7,124 nt of DNA from Clostridia bacterium (GTDB taxonomy: Bacteria; Bacillota; Clostridia; Oscillospirales; Acutalibacteraceae), in NCBI GenBank assembly GCA_017519685.1, contig JAFWRV010000370.1, forward strand, positions 1 through 7,124, read 5' to 3'. Below, piece by piece: positions 1 through 5,396 of the stretch. A program made the translations under genes and the position numbers. The first letter of the stretch is position 1; each line of letters begins with the position of its first letter. Under the pieces are notes generated by a model. The model did no database searches, had not been told where the DNA came from, and was given only the letters and a program-made list of their open reading frames with translations.

Positions 1-1
1 C

Positions 2-601
2 CTCATAAAAAAAGGAACTTATACCAACCTAAGTTCTTCGGGGGAGCCGTGGCGGAAACAAAAAACCGCTTACGGCTCTCTTTTTTTCGGCCATGACGAG
101 CATGACCACGACCACGATCACGACCACGACCATGATGACCATGACCACGATGACGACCATGATCACGATCACGACCACGGGCACGGCCACCATCACCACC
201 ATCACGATCACGATGAGGGCGAGGCGGAGGAATACGGCATCGGCACTTTTGTCTATCAGACTGTAAAGCCCTTCTCCAGAGCAAAATTTGAGGATTTCGC
301 TCTCAATAACTGGCCCGTGAATGTCATCAGAGCAAAAGGACTTTTCTGGATAAGCGAGGATCCCCAGACCGCTTATGTGTTTGAGCAGAGCGGACGCCAG
401 AAAACCGTAAGAAGCGACGGCAGCTGGATAGACGCCTTCCCCGAGGAGGAAAAGAAGCAGATTCTTGCGATGAATCCCGATATTGAAAAGACCTGGGATC
501 CCGTTTACGGCGACCGTTGCGTAAAACTCGTCTTTATCGGCAGGGGAATGGATAAACAGGCAATAATCAAAGCGCTTGACAATTGCATTGCCGCGCAGTG
601 A
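2..601 (+). CDS. COG0523 (CobW/ZagA-like) metallochaperone GTPase, C-terminal part; 5' end missing
   Basis: Only the C-terminal part of a COG0523 G3E-GTPase is visible. The family binds zinc or other metals and uses GTP hydrolysis to deliver them to client proteins in the cytoplasm. The frame is open from base 2, giving 199 visible residues and no start codon. A His/Asp tract (92-214) is followed by 128 residues that form a complete CobW C-terminal domain. They begin with EEYGIGTFVY and include NWPVNVIRAKGLFWI and KLVFIGRGMDK, which are hallmark segments of this domain. The Walker A, Walker B and CxCC motifs would lie upstream of the window. Residues encoded by 2-91 do not resemble the GTPase and cover a terminator-like hairpin, so the joint near base 90 may be a rearrangement or an assembly error. 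The first in-frame ATG, at 317, lies inside the domain and is not a believable start. The family call is firm; metal and partner are unknown. Confidence 0.8.
   Translation, partial: LIKKGTYTNLSSSGEPWRKQKTAYGSLFFGHDEHDHDHDHDHDHDDHDHDDDHDHDHDHGHGHHHHHHDHDEGEAEEYGIGTFVYQTVKPFSRAKFEDFALNNWPVNVIRAKGLFWISEDPQTAYVFEQSGRQKTVRSDGSWIDAFPEEEKKQILAMNPDIEKTWDPVYGDRCVKLVFIGRGMDKQAIIKALDNCIAAQ
7..36 (-). terminator. Weak hairpin with T tract on the minus strand
   Basis: GAACTTA (15-21) pairs perfectly with TAAGTTC (30-36) around an 8-base loop. Read on the minus strand, the stem is followed by C and then T7 (13-7). The stem is short and A/T-rich, so termination may be weak. It points away from the hairpin at 44-87, leaving no room for a gene between them. 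Either may be part of a structured intergenic remnant. Confidence 0.25.
44..87 (+). terminator. Terminator-like hairpin inside the open frame before the His tract
   Basis: The arms 44-55 and 66-78 pair over 12 positions: 7 bp GAGCCGT/ACGGCTC, one bulged T, then GGCGG/CCGCT with one G-T wobble. The loop is the A-rich stretch 56-65, and the 3' arm is followed by T7 at 81-87. This has the form of a Rho-independent terminator reading to the right. It would normally lie between genes, yet here it falls in an open frame that runs into the COG0523 domain. That supports the view that 1-90 is not part of the original gene. Confidence 0.5.
92..214 (+). repeat. Low-complexity CAY/GAY codon tract encoding a His/Asp-rich metal-binding linker
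   Basis: These 41 codons are almost entirely CAT/CAC and GAT/GAC. They encode 21 His, about 17 Asp, two Gly and one Glu, ending in a run of six consecutive His. In COG0523 proteins such tracts sit between the GTPase and the C-terminal domain and are thought to bind or store zinc or nickel. CAC/CAT and GAC/GAT are mixed without an exact period, so this is not a tandem satellite. Even so, such DNA is prone to slippage and to assembly errors. Confidence 0.9.
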
Positions 602-633
602 TGACAGCATTACTTATATTGTATTAAAATAAT

Positions 634-676
634 AAGCCGTACGGCGTTTTTGGCGCTGTGCGGCTTTCCTCTTTTT
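634..676 (+). terminator. Rho-independent terminator of the COG0523 gene
   Basis: The arms 634-646 and 654-666 form an unbroken 13-bp stem with two G-T wobbles, around a 7-base loop. A T-rich tail follows (TTT at 665-667, TTTTT at 672-676). It starts 33 bases after the COG0523 stop codon and isolates that gene from the next operon. A second small hairpin (GGCG 677-680 with CGCC 687-690) follows and has no T tract. Confidence 0.85.
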
Positions 677-750
677 GGCGGCAATACGCCGGACCGGAAA
701 TTCTGAAAAACGGAGTTCATGAAAATTCCGATAAAATTCTTAAAAAGTTC

Positions 751-779
751 TTGACAAATTCGAAAAAGTGTATTAAACT
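751..779 (+). promoter_or_regulatory. Sigma-A type promoter of the XRE/ImmA operon
   Basis: A perfect -35 box TTGACA (751-756) is separated by 17 bases from TAAACT (774-779), which matches four of six positions of TATAAT. Transcription would start near 786, about 59 bases before the XRE start codon. The terminator just upstream means the operon needs its own promoter. The surrounding sequence is A/T-rich. Confidence 0.75.
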
Positions 780-786
780 GTGATTA

Positions 787-820
787 AAGTTCCACAGAAA
801 TTCTATATCAAACGGAACTT
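787..820. promoter_or_regulatory. Putative operator: inverted repeat AAGTTCC-N20-GGAACTT in the XRE leader
   Basis: AAGTTCC (787-793) and GGAACTT (814-820) are perfect inverted copies with their centres 27 bases apart, lying between the -10 box and the XRE start. Part of this motif, AAGTTC, also occurs at 745-750, touching the -35 box. XRE repressors paired with ImmA proteases usually control their own promoter, so autoregulation through these sites is plausible. An alternative is that the repeat forms a stem in the leader RNA. No binding evidence is available. Confidence 0.35.
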
Positions 821-835
821 ATCTTGAAATTTTAC

Positions 836-840
836 GGTGA
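836..840 (+). promoter_or_regulatory. Ribosome binding site supporting the ATG start of the XRE gene
   Basis: GGTGA lies four bases before ATG 845. An in-frame TTG at 824 would add seven residues and has only GGAAC (814-818) upstream. ATG is the stronger codon, and it gives the usual start in which only a few residues precede the helix-turn-helix domain. Confidence 0.55.
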
Positions 841-844
841 TAAT

Positions 845-1273
845 ATGAAAACATTCGGTGAAAAGTTAAAGGAAAGAAGAAATGAGCTCGGGCTGTCCCA
901 GAACGCGCTCGCGGAAATGTGCGGCATTACCGGAAGATCCGTTTACGGGTATGAAGCCGGTGAAAAAATTCCCAAACGTTCCACTGTGCTGAAGCTTTCC
1001 GCGGCTCTCGGTATATCCGATAAATATCTGCTTGACGACTCCGCCGAGAATCCCGCCGATGCCGCGGACTATATATCGGAAGCGGGCCGCCTTTACGGAG
1101 AGCAGGGCGCAAGGGATATGAAGACGCTGCTTGAGAAAAACACCGCTCTTTTCGCGGGCGGAGAACTCTCGCAGAGCGAAAAAGATACTTTTTTTGAGGC
1201 GGTTATGAGGGCGTATATTGCCTGTAAGGATGAGTATAACAGAAGAACAGGCAGAACAGAAGAACGCAAATAA
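845..1273 (+). CDS. XRE-family helix-turn-helix repressor, partner of the downstream ImmA-like protease
   Basis: This 142-residue cytoplasmic DNA-binding protein has an XRE (HTH_3) domain at about residues 4-62. Residues 18-26 (LSQNALAEM) form the first helix of the motif, and 28-46 (with SVYGYEAGEKIP) form the recognition helix and the turn after it. A helical tail at about 75-135 contains LLEKNTALFAGGELSQSEKD. I recall this tail from clostridial XRE regulators paired with ImmA proteases. The gene has its own strong promoter, and the next gene begins 17 bases after its stop with a good ribosome binding site. The expected role, by analogy with ImmR/ImmA of ICEBs1 and DdrO/IrrE of Deinococcus, is a repressor relieved when the protease cleaves or inactivates it under stress. 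The genes it controls are unknown, but the operon itself is the obvious candidate. Family certain; role inferred. Confidence 0.88.
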   Translation: MKTFGEKLKERRNELGLSQNALAEMCGITGRSVYGYEAGEKIPKRSTVLKLSAALGISDKYLLDDSAENPADAADYISEAGRLYGEQGARDMKTLLEKNTALFAGGELSQSEKDTFFEAVMRAYIACKDEYNRRTGRTEERK

Positions 1274-1290
1274 ACGGTTGAGGAAATACA

Positions 1291-1830
1291 ATGACTCTTG
1301 ATGAAATTTGCCGCAAAGCGGAATTTTTGAAAAATGAATATAAGACAAACAATCCCGAAACGCTCTGCCGCGACCTCGGAATCTGCTTGCTTTATCAGCC
1401 GATGGGGACTCATCCCGGCGCAATCAAAGGGTTCGCGCTGGGTGTGGACGGAGTCTTTTCGGTGGTCGTCAATTCCGACCTTTCCGCCGAGGTGCGCTGG
1501 ATAATCATCGCTCACGAGATTTTTCACACACTTGAGCATTGCTCAGACAGAATCTGCAGCTATCACGATGTCGCGCTCTTTGATGAAATATCCGAGATGG
1601 AAAAAGAGGCGAATCTGTTTGCCGCGGAACTGCTGCTCAGCGACGAGGATGTTATGGGAGTGCTGAATTCGGATAACACTTTCTTCACCGCGGCGGCGAC
1701 TCTCTGCGTTCCGATTGAGCTTCTCGATTTCAAATTCAGGATTATGAAGCGCAAGGGTTATCAGCTTGCGGAGCCGCCTGTTCATTCGCATAACGACTTT
1801 CTTAAGAAAATCAAGGTGGAAAATGAATAA
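1291..1830 (+). CDS. ImmA/IrrE-family (M78) metalloprotease
   Basis: This 179-residue protein belongs to the ImmA/IrrE zinc protease family. The active-site HExxH is H75-E76-I-F-H79 within IIIAHEIFH. The second conserved block, EKEANLFAAELLL at about 104-116, supplies a Glu (E104 or E106) as the likely third zinc ligand. No signal peptide or membrane segment is seen, so it acts in the cytoplasm. The start ATG has GAGGA about seven bases upstream. The most likely substrate is the XRE repressor encoded just before it. It has no helix-turn-helix domain of its own, unlike some fused relatives. The stop codon overlaps the start of the next gene by eight bases, implying coupled translation. Active-site residues are intact, so the protease should be functional; the activating signal is not evident from the sequence. 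Confidence 0.9.
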   Translation: MTLDEICRKAEFLKNEYKTNNPETLCRDLGICLLYQPMGTHPGAIKGFALGVDGVFSVVVNSDLSAEVRWIIIAHEIFHTLEHCSDRICSYHDVALFDEISEMEKEANLFAAELLLSDEDVMGVLNSDNTFFTAAATLCVPIELLDFKFRIMKRKGYQLAEPPVHSHNDFLKKIKVENE

Positions 1831-2080
1831 AATATATGTTAAAGCCGATGTCTTCTTTGATGAATACGGACGGATGATGCCGCAGCGTCTTATCTGGGAG
1901 GACGGCAGAAAATTCAAAATCGACCGCGTAACCGATATACGCGAGTCCGCGGCAATGAGAATAGGCAGCCAGAGAGACAGATATACCATCAGTCTCTGCG
2001 GGCAGGAACGGTATCTTTTCTTTGAGAGAAGCACCAATTTAAGCTGTAATATAATAGGACGATGGTTCGTCGAAAAGTAA
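1823..2080 (+). CDS. Small conserved-looking protein of unknown function, third gene of the XRE/ImmA operon
   Basis: This is an 85-residue protein with no signal peptide or membrane segment and alternating strand-like patterns (KIYVKADVFF, RLIWEDGRKFKID, RYTISLCGQERYLFFE, GRWFVEK) that suggest a small beta-barrel or sheet. The start at 1823 is chosen because a near-ideal AGGTGGA (1814-1820) lies just upstream and the first residues match the expected fold. An in-frame start at 1766 would lie deep in the protease gene and add 19 residues of shadow sequence. The eight-base overlap with the ImmA gene indicates translational coupling. From memory, similar proteins (IYV...GRM.P....WEDGR.F.IDRV.D.R) accompany XRE, ImmA and Y-family polymerase genes in Clostridia. 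I cannot confirm this here and give no function. The stop codon lies in the first bases of the operon terminator. Confidence 0.85.
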   Translation: MNKIYVKADVFFDEYGRMMPQRLIWEDGRKFKIDRVTDIRESAAMRIGSQRDRYTISLCGQERYLFFERSTNLSCNIIGRWFVEK

Positions 2081-2113
2081 AAGCACTTCAGTACGCTGTA
2101 CCGGAGTGCTTTT
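2079..2113. terminator. Bidirectional terminator between convergent operons
   Basis: The arms 2079-2094 and 2098-2113 (AAAAGCACT...AGTGCTTTT) form a 16-position stem with one G-T wobble and one A-C mismatch around a 3-base loop. T4 ends the stem on both strands. The plus-strand operon ends inside it: the AA of the stop TAA is the first stem base pair region. The minus-strand transporter ends 17 bases away at 2130. It therefore serves both transcripts. Confidence 0.85.
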
Positions 2114-2129
2114 GAATTTATATTTGATT

Positions 2130-4349
2130 TTATTTGTTATTGTTACGGCGCTTTGCCTCGGCGCGGCGTTCCTCACGCGCGGCGGCTTCCTGCGCGGCTC
2201 TGCGAGCCGCTTCCTCGTCAAGCCGTTTTCTCGTTTCATCATAATCCGAAATGAAAGAATCGATATCGGCGTAGGTTTCGGCGAGAACAATGTTGCGCTT
2301 TGCCCAGATGAACGGCTTCATGGCTCTGCCGTAAATGTTTCTGCTCTGCCTTGCTTCTCTGACGGCGGCGCGTTTTGCTTTCTTTTGCTCTTTTGTATCT
2401 TCGGGCATATCAAACACGGCTTCAAACTCCGCGGCGGAGTAATTCTCAATGCCGCCGGGGTAATACTTTGCCGTAATTTTTTCCGAGCGCCTGATTGATT
2501 TTATCATTCTTACGGCTTCGTTTCGCTGAGTTTTTTCTTCCTTAGTTTTACCGGCAGGAAGTATGTCAATGAATTTAACCGCTTCCTCATATAGATTGCC
2601 GTTGAAAGTTCCGTCAAGGGAGTTGTTCATAAGAACCGAAAGCTCAAGAATTTTTTCTCCGGCGGGAGACGTGAAACGGTCGATTTCTCTGTTTACGAAT
2701 TGCGCAATCTGAATTTCTTCGTTCGCGGCTTTGATTTCACGGTTCTTTTGTCTTACCGCTTTTCTGCTGTCGGAGGACGAGGCGGCATATTTACCGACGA
2801 TTTCCTTTCCGACGTTTTCGCGTGAAGAAATCAACGCCTCGCACGCCTCACAGTACAGTCCGTCGTCGCAGATACCGGCTTTACGGTCCTGAGCGGCGCT
2901 TCTTATTCTGATAACACGGATAACGGATTTCTGCTCGGTGTCGGAAAGGTCGTAGAAGAACCACGGCAAGACATCTATTGCCGCGCCGACCAGCGATACT
3001 TTCAGAAGAACGTCAAGCAGTTTATACAGAATGTTATCCGGTCTGTAATTTCCTTTGTCGTCATAAACATACAGAACATTGTAATCGGTTCCGTCAAAGC
3101 CGTTTTTCCTGTAAACCCAGGGGATGAAAAGGTTCGTTACCGCTCCGATGGCGCCGCTTGTGTAGTTCTCAACCACTCCGAACGCGCCGTCGATTCTTTC
3201 TCCGCTGATATACTGCTGATAGTCGCGTATATCCGATTCAATCGAGCGGTCAATGACTTCGCTGGTTTCCCAGAATCTGTTGAGAAAGTAGAAAATACCG
3301 ATAAATATAATATGCTTTTTATATGTCAGGGCAAGTCCGAGCGTGATGAAAACCTGGGAGATGTTCTTTACAAGCTTGAAGCCGCGCTTGCCGAGTCTGT
3401 CGATAAGCCACGGAGACATCAGCATTGCCCACATTGACGAGTTATATGACACCGTATCCATAATGCCGTACATCGTCATTGAGCCGACCTTGCCGTAGTA
3501 GAACAGCCACTGCATCAGGATGTTTTTGGCATCCTCCATGAAATTGTTCCAGCTGTCAGTGCATTTTATCCAGAACAGCTTGTTGTGCGAAACCTCACGC
3601 AGCGCGTCGATAAGCCCGACGCCCGCAACCTGCGATTTCGGCTGGACTATTCTTTCCTGAACTCCGAAATACGCCGTCATACTCAGTACAACGCCGATAA
3701 TTATGAAAGCAGGATATATTTTCCTGTATGTGTTGATATTGTATAAATCTCCGTTTGCGAGCACATCGCTCAATACCGGGATAAGCAGTCCCGTAAGACT
3801 CGGCGCGAAGTTGTGAACAAGACTTGTCACCATCATTATTCTGACTCTTTCGCGCGAATTCGGCGAGATAACATAGACGAGGTTGCTGACGCCCGTGTTA
3901 TACCATCCCTGAACATAACCCTGTATCTGTCCGATTAAAAACAGGGATATAATCATCGGGAAATAACCGATTTTCTCATAGGGGAAATACAGAGCGATAA
4001 GCGAAAGGATACCCGAAGGAATCGCAAGACGGACATAAACTTTGTATTTACCGGCTCTGCTCCTGAGATTATCGATAATATAAGCGTTCAGAGGAGCCAG
4101 GGCATAACCTATGGCTGTGCAGATATAGCTGAGAATAATCAGATCGCGGTGGGTCATATGCAGGGTCATCGCCGTGAAAGGATTGTTTACGCCGAAAGCG
4201 ATGCCGAAGACGGTCGCGAGGCGCATTCCGAGCCAGCCGACCGACAGCATAAGATATTCTTTATAAGGGACGTAATCACCCTTGGCGGGAACACGCCAGT
4301 ACGCCTTGACATCCCTCAGAAGGTCCGCAACTTTATTGATAATAACCAT
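2130..4349 (-). CDS. MFS (GPH-type) glycoside transporter with a long charged C-terminal tail
   Basis: This 739-residue protein has about 12 membrane segments in residues 30-465 and resembles the glycoside-pentoside-hexuronide (MFS_2) group, which imports sugars or glycosides with a cation. Evidence is the loop after the second helix, IIDNLRSRAGKYKVYV (91-106), which matches the family's D-R-x-R-x-R-x-G-K/R-F pattern, and the region ISGERIDGAFGVVENYTSGAIG (381-402). Typical members have 450-500 residues. Here residues 470-739 form a hydrophilic, mostly helical tail. It contains C494, C500 and C503 (last two in a CEAC cluster) and ends in an Arg/Ala/Glu-rich coiled-coil stretch from about 705. 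The gene follows the GH16 gene by 18 bases with only a weak GGGG ribosome site, so the two are likely co-transcribed. Import of beta-glucan fragments is inferred from that neighbour; the substrate is unproven. Confidence 0.82.
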   Translation of the reverse strand: MVIINKVADLLRDVKAYWRVPAKGDYVPYKEYLMLSVGWLGMRLATVFGIAFGVNNPFTAMTLHMTHRDLIILSYICTAIGYALAPLNAYIIDNLRSRAGKYKVYVRLAIPSGILSLIALYFPYEKIGYFPMIISLFLIGQIQGYVQGWYNTGVSNLVYVISPNSRERVRIMMVTSLVHNFAPSLTGLLIPVLSDVLANGDLYNINTYRKIYPAFIIIGVVLSMTAYFGVQERIVQPKSQVAGVGLIDALREVSHNKLFWIKCTDSWNNFMEDAKNILMQWLFYYGKVGSMTMYGIMDTVSYNSSMWAMLMSPWLIDRLGKRGFKLVKNISQVFITLGLALTYKKHIIFIGIFYFLNRFWETSEVIDRSIESDIRDYQQYISGERIDGAFGVVENYTSGAIGAVTNLFIPWVYRKNGFDGTDYNVLYVYDDKGNYRPDNILYKLLDVLLKVSLVGAAIDVLPWFFYDLSDTEQKSVIRVIRIRSAAQDRKAGICDDGLYCEACEALISSRENVGKEIVGKYAASSSDSRKAVRQKNREIKAANEEIQIAQFVNREIDRFTSPAGEKILELSVLMNNSLDGTFNGNLYEEAVKFIDILPAGKTKEEKTQRNEAVRMIKSIRRSEKITAKYYPGGIENYSAAEFEAVFDMPEDTKEQKKAKRAAVREARQSRNIYGRAMKPFIWAKRNIVLAETYADIDSFISDYDETRKRLDEEAARRAAQEAAAREERRAEAKRRNNNK

Positions 4350-4367
4350 AATAAAACCCCACGATTT

Positions 4368-5258
4368 TTATTTCTGATAAACCCTTACGTAGTCAACAAT
4401 GAATTCCGGGTTTCCGGTGTTGAGATTTATATCTCCTCTGCCCGAAGCGATACCGTTGTCACCGGCAATCTCAACTGACAGAAGCATGCATTCCGGGTTT
4501 TCCGAAACCCCGCCTTTATCCGTCCTTGCGCATTCGTGACCGTTTATGTAAAAAATGTATTCGTCCTCAGTCCATTCAACGCCGTAGGTATTGAATTCCT
4601 TATAGGGATTTTCGGGATAAAAATCCCCGACATGGAAGTGCTTGTGATCCTCGTCATACCCATCCCAGTGAAGATTGATTGACACGAGGTCCGAGGTTTT
4701 CTTTCCGTCACGGCGGTAGTTCAGACTCTCGAAAACGTCAATTTCCGTGCCGTCCTTTCCGCTTGAGTCCGCATTGTAAACGCCTTTATTCATAAACCAG
4801 AACGCTGACCAGAATCCCTCGCCCTCGGGCAGAATACATCTGGTTTCGTAATACCCGCGCAGGAATGTATCGGGCTCGGATTTGTTATCCGGATTGGAAT
4901 TATATGTGGTGACATAGCCGGTGTACCAGCCCGCCTTGTAGTCGTCGCCGTATTCCGCAGCTTGCTTCTCGTCAACGTATCTGACTCCTATATGAAGGGC
5001 GCCGTCACTGACGCTGATTAAATCCTTGTGCCAGAAACCGCCCTTTCGCACCGCGCCCCAGTGAATGGTATCCACATTCTGATTGTCATTCCATTTGTCC
5101 GTGTTCAGTGAATCGCCGTCGAATTCATCGCTCCAGACCTGCTTGTAACCGCTGAGGTCTATGGTTCTTTTTTTCGGGTTTCTTCCGTACCCGATATCCA
5201 CACCGAGAATGGTCGAAATCGTGACTATCACGGATATAAAAAAATTCAGAAATTTCAT
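4368..5258 (-). CDS. Glycoside hydrolase family 16 beta-glucanase (laminarinase/lichenase-like), exported or anchored
   Basis: This 296-residue enzyme of the GH16 jelly-roll fold is expected to cleave beta-1,3 or mixed beta-1,3/1,4 glucans, keeping the anomeric configuration. The catalytic motif E172-I-D174-V-F-E177 (in GTEIDVFES) gives nucleophile, helper Asp and acid/base, all present. Other family marks are YKQVWSDEFDG (38-48) at the domain start, GFWSAFWFMN (148-157), WTEDEYIFYINGHE (229-242) and the closing VDYVRVYQK. A hydrophobic stretch at about residues 3-20 is a signal peptide or signal anchor; no clear cleavage site or lipobox follows, so anchoring is possible. There is no binding module, dockerin or sorting signal. 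The start is ATG 5258, with AAGGTG six bases upstream; a GTG nine bases earlier overlaps that site and is rejected. It heads an operon with the transporter and has its own strong promoter. Exact substrate is not decidable here. Confidence 0.9.
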   Translation of the reverse strand: MKFLNFFISVIVTISTILGVDIGYGRNPKKRTIDLSGYKQVWSDEFDGDSLNTDKWNDNQNVDTIHWGAVRKGGFWHKDLISVSDGALHIGVRYVDEKQAAEYGDDYKAGWYTGYVTTYNSNPDNKSEPDTFLRGYYETRCILPEGEGFWSAFWFMNKGVYNADSSGKDGTEIDVFESLNYRRDGKKTSDLVSINLHWDGYDEDHKHFHVGDFYPENPYKEFNTYGVEWTEDEYIFYINGHECARTDKGGVSENPECMLLSVEIAGDNGIASGRGDINLNTGNPEFIVDYVRVYQK

Positions 5259-5264
5259 AAGCGG

Positions 5265-5272
5265 CACCTTCC
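5265..5272 (-). promoter_or_regulatory. Ribosome binding site fixing the ATG start of the GH16 gene
   Basis: On the minus strand GGAAGGTG ends six bases before ATG 5258. The competing GTG start (5267-5265) lies within this site and would have no good site of its own, so the shorter protein is preferred. Confidence 0.7.
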
Positions 5273-5298
5273 ACGATACAGTTAATCATATTATCATT

Positions 5299-5328
5299 AT
5301 TATATATCATTTCTGTTAAATTTGTCAA
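5299..5328 (-). promoter_or_regulatory. Sigma-A promoter of the GH16/transporter operon
   Basis: On the minus strand TTGACA (5328-5323) and TATAAT (5304-5299) are both perfect consensus boxes, 18 bases apart. Transcription would start near 5292, leaving a leader of about 34 bases. Such a strong promoter for a carbohydrate-use operon suggests either constitutive expression or a repressor acting on it. Confidence 0.75.
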
Positions 5329-5349
5329 TAATGACCTAAATATATTGAC
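5324..5349. promoter_or_regulatory. Inverted repeat GTCAATA-N12-TATTGAC joining the two divergent -35 boxes
   Basis: The 7-base arms 5324-5330 and 5343-5349 are perfect inverted copies. Each arm contains most of a -35 box, five bases of it, so part of the symmetry simply reflects two TTGAC boxes on opposite strands; the outer TA extension adds to it. A regulator bound here would block both promoters. No regulator gene lies next to it in the window. Confidence 0.35.
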
Positions 5350-5374
5350 TTTTATATATATAATAGGTTAAAAT
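5345..5374 (+). promoter_or_regulatory. Probable promoter of the metallophosphoesterase gene
   Basis: TTGACT (5345-5350) and TAAAAT (5369-5374) each match five of six consensus bases with an 18-base spacer. Transcription would start near 5381, only about 16 bases before the start codon. A perfect TATAAT at 5359-5364 lies too close to this -35 box and has no other good partner, so it is a less likely -10. Confidence 0.6.
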
Positions 5375-5396
5375 AATACAAATTGGAGGTCTGAGT

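Noticed and set aside
92..214. Tandem repeat or CRISPR-like array
   Set aside because: The repeats are codon-level His/Asp alternation without fixed units or spacers.
29..610. Long minus-strand frame opposite the COG0523 fragment
   Set aside because: It is the antisense of the His/Asp tract and gives Val/Met/Ile-only repeats; the plus strand encodes a recognised domain.
719..754. Possible 11-residue leader peptide starting at ATG 719 with GGAG upstream
   Set aside because: It lies after the 634-676 terminator and before the promoter it would have to serve; its stop overlaps the -35 box, so no transcript is expected.
824..844. Upstream TTG start adding seven residues to the XRE protein
   Set aside because: ATG 845 is the stronger codon, has GGTGA just before it, and fits the usual short lead-in to the helix-turn-helix domain.
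866..1539. Minus-strand open frames of 148-185 codons across the XRE and ImmA genes
   Set aside because: They are antisense shadows: no ribosome site, no recognisable domain, and both plus-strand genes have clear motifs.
845..1830. Reading the XRE/ImmA pair as a toxin-antitoxin system
   Set aside because: The protease has an intact HExxH and the M78 second block, fitting a repressor-inactivating ImmA better than a toxin; nothing marks it as a toxin.
2106..2498. Plus-strand frame of 130 codons with hydrophobic stretches
   Set aside because: It is the antisense of the transporter tail and begins inside the bidirectional terminator.
5259..5267. GTG start three codons upstream for the GH16 gene
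   Set aside because: The GTG lies within the ribosome binding site of ATG 5258.
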